From assembly GCA_014871385.1 (NCBI GenBank), contig CM026427.1, positions 1,980,068-2,044,067 of the forward strand: 64,000 bases of DNA. The letters run 5' to 3'. A program made the translations under genes and the position numbers. The notes beneath the pieces were generated by a model. It had not been told where the DNA came from. It worked only from the letters and a program-made list of their open reading frames with translations, and did no database searches. Each line of letters starts with the position of its first letter. Position 1 is the stretch's first letter. Of this stretch, positions 53,901 through 64,000 are shown piece by piece. The DNA comes from Ceratodon purpureus (Eukaryota > Streptophyta > Bryopsida > Pseudoditrichales > Ditrichaceae).

Positions 53901-55323
53901 GGATATGGACTCATGTAAAAAGCTCACTACTCTACCACATTCATTTGGAGGTCTCAAAAAGCTTCGAGATATCAACTTTGCACGTTCTGGGATTCAAAGT
54001 TTGCCAGAGTCATTTGGAGGGCTAAGCAACTTGAAAGTGTTGAATATGAGTTTATGTATTAGACTCACTACTCTGCCGCATTCATTTGGAGGTCTTAAAA
54101 AACTTCGATACATCAACCTTACACGTTCTGGGATTCAAAGTTTGCCAGAGTCATTTGGAGGGCTACGCAACTTGAAAGTGTTGAGCATGCACTCATGCTT
54201 AGAGCTTATTTCTCTACCAGATTCATTCGGGAGTCTTCGAAAGCTTCGGAGATTGACGATTAAAGGATCTAGTATCAGTTGTTTGCCTGAGTCAGTTACT
54301 CGGCTGAAGAGCTTGGATTTGTGCAAGTTTTACAAGTATCTGTTAAGGCTTCCAAATCCATGTAAGCATCTCAAAATTCAAAGGGAGTTGAATCTTACAT
54401 CTTCGCGAGTGCAAAGTTTGCCAGAGACCTATGGAGAGCTGATCCACTTGGAAGTGTTGAATCTTAGCTCATGTCATGAGCTGGTGTCTCTACCAAATTC
54501 GTTTGGAAGTCTCAAAAACCTTCGGGATCTCAACCTTGCGTGGTCTGGAATTCACAGTTTGCCAGAGTCATTTGGAGAACTAAGCAACTTGGAAGTGTTG
54601 AATCTGAGCTCATGTCGTGAGCTCATATTGTCTCCACCAGATGCATTCGGAAGTCTCAAAAAACTTCGGGATGTCAACCTTGGAGGTTCTAGAGTTAAAG
54701 ACTTGCCGGACTCATTTGCAGGACTGAGCAACTTGGAAGATTTGAATCTAAGCTCCTGTCATGAGCTTGTGTCTCTACCAGATTCATTGGGAGGCCTTGG
54801 AAATCTGAGGGCCTTACGACTTGATTATTCTGGAATTGAATCCCTGCCGGAGTCCTTTCGAAGTTTGAGCTCGTTGGAAAGGCTGGATATGACCCGGTGT
54901 CATAAACTCATCAAGTTACCAGATTCTTTTGGCAGTCTTTGCAATCTCCGGGATTTGAATCTAAGATGTTCATCACTGATCAAGATTTTGCCGTCGTCTT
55001 TTGGAGGGTTGAGCAACTTGGAAGAGTTGGATCTATGGTGCTGTGAGAATCTCATTATGCTCCCAGACTCGTTTGGAAGTCTCGGAAAGCTGAGGACTTT
55101 AACTTTAGGTGGGACCAAAATTGAGAATTTACCTGAATCATTTGGAGAGCTTAGCAACTTGCAAGAGCTGGACCTTTATTACTGTAGTGGTCTGAAAGCT
55201 CTGCCTCAGTCTTTTACACAGCTTAGGAATTTGCAGATGCTAGATCTGCAGGATTGCCCTGCCAGTCCAAGTTTTCGGTCATTTCAACACCGCATGCCAG
55301 ACAATTGTGTGGTGAAGCTGTAG
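50938..55323 (+). pseudogene. TIR-NBS-LRR immune receptor gene with a one-base frameshift
   Basis: Intracellular immune receptor of the TNL class. Segments: 50938-51004, 51130-51586 (TIR domain: YDVFISHRGPDTKSGF, FLDCKSI, SEWCLRELHVML), 51686-about 52415 (NB-ARC: P-loop GMGGIGKST, kinase-2 LLLVLDDV, CIITSRNSRV, GLPL-type GGVPLVLKVCGS), about 52416-52816 (MHD motif in LSMHDHLRDMGREIA) and 53029-55323 (LRR region of about 765 aa). All splice phases agree. At about 52,411-52,418, right after the GLPL motif, the frame meets TGA, and the protein continues in the +1 frame. One T is missing from a T run. The LRR part is 14 units of about 47 residues, each a pair of LRRs (LPESFGGLSNLEVLN... then LPDSFGSLKKLRDLN...). 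Everything else looks functional, so the shift is recent or a sequencing error. Confidence 0.88.
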
Positions 55324-57315
55324 CTCGACAACTGTATACACAGAGTGATGCTGCAGGATTCAACTTTCCCATCTTGACGTACACACAAGGAGTTCCACGT
55401 TGCTATAGAGATTTCAACTTCGTGGATTGTTCGAACCCTGGCAGTTGTGTCCAAGTTGTTTTCCCATCACTCTAAAGGTATGGTGAACCCACCCTTAACT
55501 GCTGCAATCTGAGAGAGTTGGAAGCAACTAGAGTTGAAGTGATGGATTGTAGGCTACAGTTGAAATCAAGTTTGTTGTTGAAGTGATGGATTGAGGTGAT
55601 GGCCGCTCATTCATCTGCCTTTAAGAATGGTTTTCTAGGTTCTATTTGCATATTTCTGGTTGCTTTTCCAGCGTTCTCCTATGTGTTTCCACCTGAAATT
55701 CACAAACTTTTGTTCACTGTGCAGTTCCATAAATATCTGTGCTTCGGAGCATGACAGTCTGAGCCAGCATTATCAGACCAGGGTGGTAGAGTTAGACGTC
55801 GAAGTGGAGGCGACGATGGAGTGCTGGCGATTGGAAAGTAGAGCTGGAGGAGAAACCTGAGAGAGTTTACTACAGATAGAATCAACCTGTGCAATTAAAT
55901 CTCGGGTCCACCAAAGATACAATTAAATTTTGAGCCATTCAAATATTTATCTTTGAAACATCTCTGAAACCAGGATTTGTGTGTCTCCCAGTGAGAGCAA
56001 GGGTTCACTCAATAAATATCCATTTTGTTAAGTGCAAACTCTCACTACTGTTCCACAATCTCCATCTCCAACGTTTCCATCCCATTCATTTAGAGAACTT
56101 TGAGGCTTATCACATGTTCTTTTTGCAATTCATCACACAAAAACAATCACAAACTAAAGATGATCGTAAAATCGAGTCACAAAGATCACAAGACAAAAAT
56201 AACAAGACAAAGATCACAAGATCACGAGCAGAGCGAGGTCGAGGGTGAGTTGAGCAGCGAGCAATGGCGAGGTGGCACTAGAAAGCAGCTGCGGAAGAGA
56301 GGAGTCACTGCGGGGAGGGGATTAGTCGTTGGGAGGAGCGGGAACAGAGAATGGGCGGAGAAGGGGAGCAACGGACAGACAGACAGATGCTCCTCTTGTG
56401 GAGAGGCCACCCGAGTGCAACGCTCGTCGAAGAGACCCCTACAGAAAGATCCAGACAACAAGCCTCTACTTGATAGGAGGGCCACACCGAACAGCCCAGC
56501 CCAGCCAGCCAAGTGGTGTTGAATCTGGTGGATTCAAGGCTACCTTTCTTCCTTTCTCCCTTCAGCCACTCTAGTAGATCGAGCCAACTGATAATACCCT
56601 TCATATATTCGGAGATAATCCTGGGCTGATGTTTTGGATGCCTGGATCTGGTGGCTGGTCTCGTGTCGCCTGCATGACAAAGGAAGATTTCTTGCTTAAG
56701 TGTCTCGAGGTTTGTTACGACGCGTGTGAGGAAAATATGATGCAGGTCCCAGGTTTCTCTCCAATTCTACAAATTCTATAATCTTGAGAGGTTCTTCTCT
56801 CATATTAATGTAAAGCCTGTCAATACATGTGCAACTGTTTTCACAGAAAATAAATTATATTTATGCAAGATTGCTTTGTTCAGTCACTGCTTGAGTTTGT
56901 ACTAGTCTCCACTTGTCAGATTGAGGAACTCAACACGATTTCAAAATTTCACAGCATCCACAAACTTTGATTACAAATGAGCAGATTCATGAGTAATAGA
57001 TAATGTTACAAATGGTTCCCAAGAACTACGTAATCAATCCTAATGTCCTTTCGCTGGGCCAATTTGACCCATTTTCTAAATGCCGTGCACCTGGCAACCT
57101 CAATCGAATGAAGTACACATTGGTTCACAAATATACAAGCTAAACGTAACTAGTACAGAGATTGCACACTCGGAAGAAAGCACTACAGTTTTAAGCCCTG
57201 CTTATCTGACCACGTGCTCACTTCTGAATCTTCACATAAGAATACGGTGAATATTAATTCACCTGCTTCTAAAAGGCCCAATAAAAGAGGCATTAGCTTC
57301 TTAGAATCCTGGGCT
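55324..57315. other. Intergenic DNA between convergent TNL and CRSH genes
   Basis: Both neighbours end here, so their 3' UTRs should lie at the two sides. About 56,210-56,560 is GC-rich with overlapping frames on both strands, none of which resembles a known protein. Nothing else was recognised. Confidence 0.5.
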
Positions 57316-60300
57316 TTAAATAGGCTGCACATCACTTGGTGTAGATTTAGAATCCTTGGATTTTGGTACTTTAAACTTGGGGACCGCCTTGCGTGACTCA
57401 AACATGCGACGCTTCACACGGCTTTTCTGCTTGTCTAAAATTCCAGCCTTCCGAAAATATTCTGCTGCCACTTCCTGGTTGCCCATCGCTTCTTCCGTAA
57501 GAGCAATTTCCTGCATAATGGAGAGGCAGTGGTACATGAGTTCAAAACGGACAATCACATTTTTGAAGGAGTTGAACACTAATATGTTACCATTGTTTGG
57601 GTTAAAAGTAGCACCAAACAGCATAACTTAAAATCCAGCTGAGTACGAGGGTGGCAAATCAAATACTCCATACTGATGGGTGCATGGGAGTTCGTGTACA
57701 GATCAATAATTAAAAGTTTCAAGTACAGGATTGCAACCATAACATTAATGTAGGTGCTTCTTACCATCAAGACTGCAGAATTCCCATAATCCAGTGTCAC
57801 TGCAGCCATCAATAGTTTCTGAGCAGCCTTCAAATTTCCACTGACACGTTCCATGTGTGCATAGGCCTGTTCACAAGAAAAACAAAACCATCAAGAAATA
57901 GGCCTCCACAACCAGGGCATTTCAAAACACAAGTTTATAATTTCATACAACAGAAGCCGCCTTGGATTTAATGGAAGATACCTGAAGACACGGAATGCTC
58001 TGGGGGTTGACTCCAAGACCTCTTTCGAAAAGGACTCTAGCAGCAGTCACATTTCCAGCCTGGTGTTCCATTAAAGCCCATGCCTGCTCTCAAGACACAT
58101 TATCGTATCAAAAAAGGAAAACTTATATGTCATTTGAGATCATCGAAATAGGAAGCCCGCAGAATTCAAGCAGCAATTCTGTTGATTTTTCACTATTCAT
58201 AACATAAGTGTATATTGTATGATTTGATACCTGCCAAGAGTGGACATTCCCGGGGTTCACGTCCACACATCGTTGATATAGTTTTCGAGCACGTTCCCTT
58301 GCTGAGTCTGAGTCTTGCAAAGATTCTTGGTGTGCCCAAGCCTGGAAAATGAGATGCAATAGTAAACTGCCGTGAGCCATAATAGAACTAGTGCTTTGAT
58401 CACATACATCTGCCAAGAGTAAATATTTTCACTACAAAAGCATTTCTGAGATGCGTTCCGCATAAGGGTCGCATTTTCATGAAACTCAAAAGAATTCAGA
58501 ACTATACCAGAAAAATAATAAGGATCAAACCTGTAAAGCGTAAACGTTTCCAGGTTCTACATCAAGCGCCTTCTGGAAAAGTTGCCTCATTTTCCCACGC
58601 TTGCCTTGGTTGGCTTCAAACAATGCCCATGCCTGTTGATCATAAGACCAAATTGGTACCCGATCAGATGGAAATCATAATACCAAGACAGTCTCGCACC
58701 ATGATATAAATAAAGAAGCTAATTTACAAGCATGCTGCTCAATAATTATGTGCATAACCTAACAGAACTGGACTATTATAAACGTATTATTCAGATCACT
58801 ACAAAACTGAAACATCTTTGATTTCCTTTCACAACTTTGTGCATTTAAATATACTGAAGAAGTAACAAACAGAACATATTGACTCTCAATTACCTACAAA
58901 GCTCATAAACCAGCTAATTAGACTCAGACAATAAAATTCTCGGGATTCACCTGCCAGCACTTCACATCCTCGGGAGCTGACTCCACAGCAAGTCTGAAGT
59001 GGTAACGAGCAGCAGCAAAATTGTGTGCCCGTGATTCTAGAAGAGCTCGAGTCTGGTGAACTACTGCATTACCAGGTTGTATTTTTGCAGCCCTTTCTAA
59101 CAACTCCCTCGCTTTGCCCCAATTTCCTATTTTTTGCTCAAGCATAGCCCACCCATGCAATCCGTACACGCCTGCTCCTTTCAGTTCTTGAACTCCATTT
59201 CGCTCCCCCTTCAAGTGGATTATCATATAAAAAACACCTCAATCTCTAATACAAAATACTAAATATTCCTAAGTTACACCCCAATCAAAGTCCCAACCAT
59301 TACTAGAACGATCACACTTCGGGACAAAAAAGGATCGCAGTTCACCAAACCAAGAGCAAACAAACAACCACAATGTAGCATGTATAACAAAAATGCTGGA
59401 CTTGCTTTGGTTATTGTTAAGATGTGATAACTGACAAGCTTCTACAACACGAGCTCGTGTATGATAAACCACAACCCATAACATGATAGCGCATACAAAA
59501 TCTATAAATGAGATGCAGTGGGGATTGAAGAAACGAGCATAGAAAATTATCTTACCCTGTGAGCTATTCGTACTGATTCCAGGTATAAATATCTAGCTCT
59601 GCCAGAATTGCGAGCCTGGGCTTCTAAAGAACCCCAGGCTTGAAGAGCTTTGACATGGTTAAGACAATAATCCCCTTCTTTAAATATTCCGACCGCCCTC
59701 TCATAGTACGCCCCCGCTGCAACTGAATCTCCTGCCATCCATTACAATAAATGATCTCAGAATTTGGTTCTTACCAGAACATCACCAGCACAAATTCTGC
59801 GTCTGTAGACAAACGGAATCTTCTCTGAAGCAAGATCGGTCTCTAAAGTACTATTACCACATGAGTTCCTAACTAAAGAGGAAACAAATCAGTGCAAATA
59901 CTTTGTATGACTGAAGAATTCCAAAAATTACCCCTTTTCCGTTCCAGCTGGGCCAAGTGGACCATAACATCTGCATTGCTTGGGTGTTTCTTTGCCAGCT
60001 GCCAAACCAAACATGAAACATAAATCAGGACAAAAGTAGGGCTATTTGAGCCTCACAAACAAGCTCAGGCCCTACCGTTTTCAAACAAAACATGCATCTG
60101 TTTAACAGCCCATTCAGCGAAGGAGTAGGAATCATTAGCGTAGAACAAAGAATATACATAACATAGCTTCAGCAATGAATGAATCAAGTTCTCACGAAAG
60201 GACTAACCTTCTGCAACATTCCGTGTGCGCCTCTTATATCACCTGCTGCCAACTGCTTCCTTGCAGTAGCTAGTGCCCTATCAAGGTCTGACTCTGCATC

Positions 60301-63300
60301 CGATTCCTGAGAGTACAACTGCGTTGTATCTTCTTTCTCAACTTCCCCAATAGTTGACGATTGCCATGGATACCTTTGAGCACCATAGACATCTGAAACA
60401 CCATTTCCGACATTGAACTTCTCTGCTGATACTGGAGCAGGTTTGGAGGGCTTCGCTAAACGGGCTGGGCTTTGCACACCGCTACTACTTGTTGAGCCTT
60501 TCGCTGAGTCACTGACCCTATCCATCCACATCTGTTGTTCTAACTCTTTTGAAGGGTAGTCAACCTCCTGCACACTTGTAGAGGGGATTGCAGATCCATT
60601 TGTTTTCGCTATGCTCTCTACAGCATTCTCTTGTACTGCTGTCATTATATCGTCTAATTGTAAAAGAACCTCCGAGCCAGTCGTGGAAGACTTTTCTTCA
60701 CTAACAGTACCATTCCCATTTTGACTTGTTGCTGCAGCTGTCAAAAGCTTCTGATCAAGCTGCGTGGTAAATTGCCTATCCACACCGGCAAGGTTCTCAA
60801 ATATTTTCACCTGCAGCCACAAGAGGTTCGTCAGATTTGAGGGAAAACAGCAACAAATGCAACAAAAGAAGTCTTCAATTTGAAAGGAAAAGTCGAGCAC
60901 CTACTCCTGGCTCATGCATGCGAGGGATAACAATTTCAAGTCACGAGTCCAAACATATTGAGCACTGCAATGTCAGACAGAAAGGAACGGCACTAGATAA
61001 TTCGAAGATGAACAATTACCTGCCGTCGAAAGTCTTTGAACTCCTCTTGGCTAACAGATCCATCAAAATTGGAATCCACCAGCTTCATCAGCTCATGGGC
61101 ATCTTCTCCGTCTCCTCCAAGTTCTCCAATAACGTCTTTGAACTCGTCCATACTTATCACCCCATCATTATTTTTGTCAAACAAGGTGAACATATGGTCG
61201 TTGACTGTGTTCTGCATGTTACTCCCCCCAATAACTTCAACCGTGTTATTTGTCAAGTCTGAAAAGCGTGTTGTCGCAACATCAGCTGCCGCTTGCATTA
61301 TGGCCTTGAGATAACCTGCCTGCTTTGGCACAATGCAGCAAACATGGATGAAGAGTGAGTATAACGACAATGACAAATCTCTAAGATGCGAAATACCTCG
61401 CCAGATATGATACAAATAGCTATTCTTAAGAAATGAGAATCAGCGTTCTACGAGCTTTAAGAATCATATCGAGACTTATTCGTCAGCACAACGACATGTA
61501 TGAGTAAGATTTGAGTTAGTTTTGTGTAAAGCACAATGTAACTAAAGCAAAATCACAGCTCAGATTCATACAAAAAAATCACCTGCTCAGGATCAGTAAG
61601 TCCGCCTTTGTACAGTGAATGTGAAGCAAGACCACCCTCTGCCATCGCATCCATCTCTGCTGTGCGTATCTGAATTTCCATGAGAGGAGACCAATTTCCC
61701 CGATTGCTCAAAGCCACAGCTAAATGTAGGCTTTCGTACCCATTTTTCTTCGGTTTGGCAATGTAATCCTTCAGCCTACCAGGTACTTCATCCCACAAAG
61801 TTGTTGCTATTTCCAAGGTCCTGTAACACGCCCTCGCACAGTTCTCCTTACTGGTCTCCTTCTTCGGGACCAGAATGACCCTAAGGCCTAAAACATCAAA
61901 AACCTCTTCCGGAGATCTACCGTCTCTAAGAAGCTTCTTCATAGTACTGTATTTACTTTTGCATCTGCCTGAAATTTTAACAGTTTCTATCAAGGAATTC
62001 ATTTCTGAGTCCTCTTTCAAGGCCTTTCGCAAATTATCTCGGCACTGTTGTACAACATCGTTCCCGTCCGCAAAGTGCTCTTTGAGCCAGCTCCCAATGT
62101 AGGAATAAGAATCTGGGAAAAGTACCCAGAATCCGAGGTCTTCCAGTTCATGGCTAATCTTGCCAGTTCCCATTGCATGAGCAAGAGGTGCATAGATTTG
62201 CATTGTCTCCAGCGCTAATATTTGTTGTTTATACTTAGGGAGAACTTGAACATAACGCATGGTATCTAAACGAGCAGCCACCTCCACTACTACAGCCCGT
62301 ACATCGTGAAATGCAAGACAATATTGTCGCACAGCTTTTACAGAGGCATCATCAAGGGTCTCCAAGAGAGAAGGCATATGTTTGACTCGAGAGCAGTCTT
62401 TCAAAAGGACGCCAACTTCGTTACCCAAAACCTTCTCAACTTCCGAGATACTAAGATACCCTATTTCGACAACCTCACGAAGAAGACCAGCTGCAATAAC
62501 CTCGGCATCCATCTGGCAACACATAAAGCAAAACTATATGTCAGTGATTATCCACAAAGGTCTTTTGTGACTGCCATATCTTTGCACATAGTGGCTCAGC
62601 GTTAATAGTTCGGTTGTGTAACCAAAAAGCATATTCTGGTCCTATTAGTCCCCGAAACTACAGAAGCACATTATAGAGAAAACGAAGATGCACATTACAA
62701 TACTGATTTGCGTTCAAAATGAAGGGGGAAAACCTTTCGATATACACCAACAAATATGACGAAACACCTACATAAAGCTAAGCTTACATCCAGGCTACTG
62801 AACTTCAAAAGTCTTACCCGAAGATCAGCAAGGATGAAAGCAACAGATAGTGCACGAGAGAGGGGTTTGCGGCCATCTTCAATAGGCGATGCGTGCTGAA
62901 GGGTACCGACAGTCAACTTCAAAGCAGCCAAAAGGAGTTTAGAGCCACTTTTTGTGGCAAAATCTGGAGGCAATCTTCCTGCTAATCCGTCCCATGCGCC
63001 CACCAGCTCAGCCACCCGCTGACCACCAGGAGTGCCCAAAAGAAGCTTCGACGACTCGGATTCTATTTCAACTTCCTGCTCACTGGACCATTGTTCCTCC
63101 GCACCAAACTCCAGACCAGCACCCCTTCCAGTATCTGAACACCAGGACAACATACTTCTAGTCAGACGGCCGAACTTGTTGAAATGAATTGTATCATTGT
63201 AACGTTCTCTCAACATGCAACATCAATGTGTGCACAGATACGAAGAAATAACAATATATCATCCATTACAGTTAAATATTTCGAACAAGTACTTTTAATG

Positions 63301-64000
63301 TGGTGAACCAGACTGCTGCTCTTCTAAGGACTAAATGCCATAACTATCAACTATGTGAAGTGATGTGCACAATATTACACCGAACTGATGTGTGAGACAG
63401 CATTAATCATTCGAGCCCCCTCTAACAGCTCAACCTAAAAACTCATTCTTAAGATTACATTGCAGTAGTTTAACTAAATTCTTCCAGATTGAGAAAATTT
63501 CAAGGTTCTTATCGGTATCAATTTATGTGCCCTAGCTCAGGACAAACACGCATGCACATGTGTGCTTCTCCAAGAGTTCAGAGGGAGTAAAATGGATTGG
63601 CCCAGTGTGATGACAACGGAGCTGGACCAAATCACCTACCTCTTTCGGAGGCCAGGAACGTTCCAATTTCCAACGGTGTAGCTGCTTGGGCAAGACTTGG
63701 CGCATCACCTTCTTGCCGAGTCTGTAGTTCTTCGGCAGAGTAGAAGGAGCTGCTTTCAATATCCGGATCATCGACCTCTGCTCCATTAAAATCATACTCA
63801 AAATATAGCCTTCCTTCTTCATCTCTCTGAACTCTATTTCGATTTTGTTGGCTGCTTAACCGCAACTTAAGTTTCCCCTCCTTTGTCTCCTTCTTAATCC
63901 CCAACTGCTCTTCTAAATCCACGAATCCATTATTTGTAATCACCTGCACCCGCCGCCTTCTCTCGCCGCCATTATTTTGTCTCCGACTTCGGTCTCTACT
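57316..64000 (-). CDS. CRSH: CRSH (RelA/SpoT homologue with EF-hands) fused to HAT/TPR repeats, 5' end off window
   Basis: Plastid (p)ppGpp synthetase of the calcium-linked CRSH type; the first exon runs past the window end. Exons (- order): 64000-63640, 63134-62818, 62512-61583, 61319-61020, 60810-60208, 59998-59932, 59731-59556, 59208-58951, 58632-58531, 58341-58231, 58083-57982, 57866-57765 and 57510-57316. All are GT-AG and in phase: 1207 aa without a stop. The HD domain is degenerate (LLREVVE replaces LLHDVVE), so hydrolase activity is probably lost, as in other CRSH. The synthetase motifs are intact: GRCKSKYSTMKKLLRDGR, NGYESLHLAV, MEIQIRT. Two EF-hand loops follow (DKNNDGVISMDE, DSNFDGSVSQEE). 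Instead of ending there like Arabidopsis CRSH (583 aa), the frame continues through a 200-residue linker into about eight HAT/TPR-like repeats (AWALxExxxGNxxxAR...VxPxN) and a basic tail. Confidence 0.88.

Noticed and set aside
53244..55157. Several open frames on the - strand opposite the LRR exon
   Set aside because: They mirror the regular LRR repeat on the + strand and have no splice or start context of their own.
56100..56604. GC-rich stretch with overlapping frames between TNL and CRSH
   Set aside because: No frame resembles a protein family and no splice structure supports one.

Overview
The window is nuclear DNA from a land plant. The genes have many short exons with GT-AG introns. 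They include a plant-type ENT nucleoside transporter, a secreted laccase, a TIR-NBS-LRR gene and a plastid-type CRSH (calcium-linked RelA/SpoT homologue). The wording of the TIR and LRR domains, and the AT-rich intergenic DNA full of small DNA transposons, suggest a seed-free plant, possibly a moss. That placement is inference.

Layout: 1-4.1 kb is repeat-rich intergenic DNA. A nine-exon ENT gene lies at 4.1-8.1 kb (+). From 8.1 to 18.8 kb there is a transposon-rich stretch: two inverted copies of a 3-bp-TSD MITE, a Stowaway-like MITE, a 29-bp minisatellite, a decayed CACTA (TNP2-type) transposase and a piggyBac-like MITE nested in one of the MITE copies. A six-exon laccase is at 18.9-21.6 kb (+) and a six-exon YceD/DUF177-like gene at 24.7-27.3 kb (+).

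28,256-49,689 is one 21.4-kb Mutator-superfamily element. It has matched terminal inverted repeats and a perfect 9-bp target duplication, CCAGCTTAT. Inside are two tandem + strand genes (U1, U2), each coding for about 1.3-1.4 kaa with an N-terminal C2HC zinc finger and a C-terminal Ulp1-like (C48) protease. Facing them are two - strand transposase genes. T1 is 1215 aa and intact, with a SWIM finger. T2 is 491 aa, lacks SWIM and appears to have lost a catalytic Glu. A short motif, TGTAGTGC/GCACTACA, occurs about 30 times in the element and almost nowhere else in the window.

50.9-55.3 kb (+) holds a TIR-NBS-LRR gene with a one-base frameshift in the NB-ARC domain and 14 double-LRR units. 57.3-64.0 kb (-) holds a gene that runs off the window edge. 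Thirteen in-frame exons join a CRSH (ppGpp synthetase plus two EF-hands) to a C-terminal array of HAT/TPR-like repeats, an architecture not found in Arabidopsis CRSH.

The most notable items are the Ulp1/zinc-finger Mutator element with its dispersed motif, and the CRSH-TPR fusion. Exon boundaries were worked out by eye from splice sites and phase; expression and homology searches were not available.
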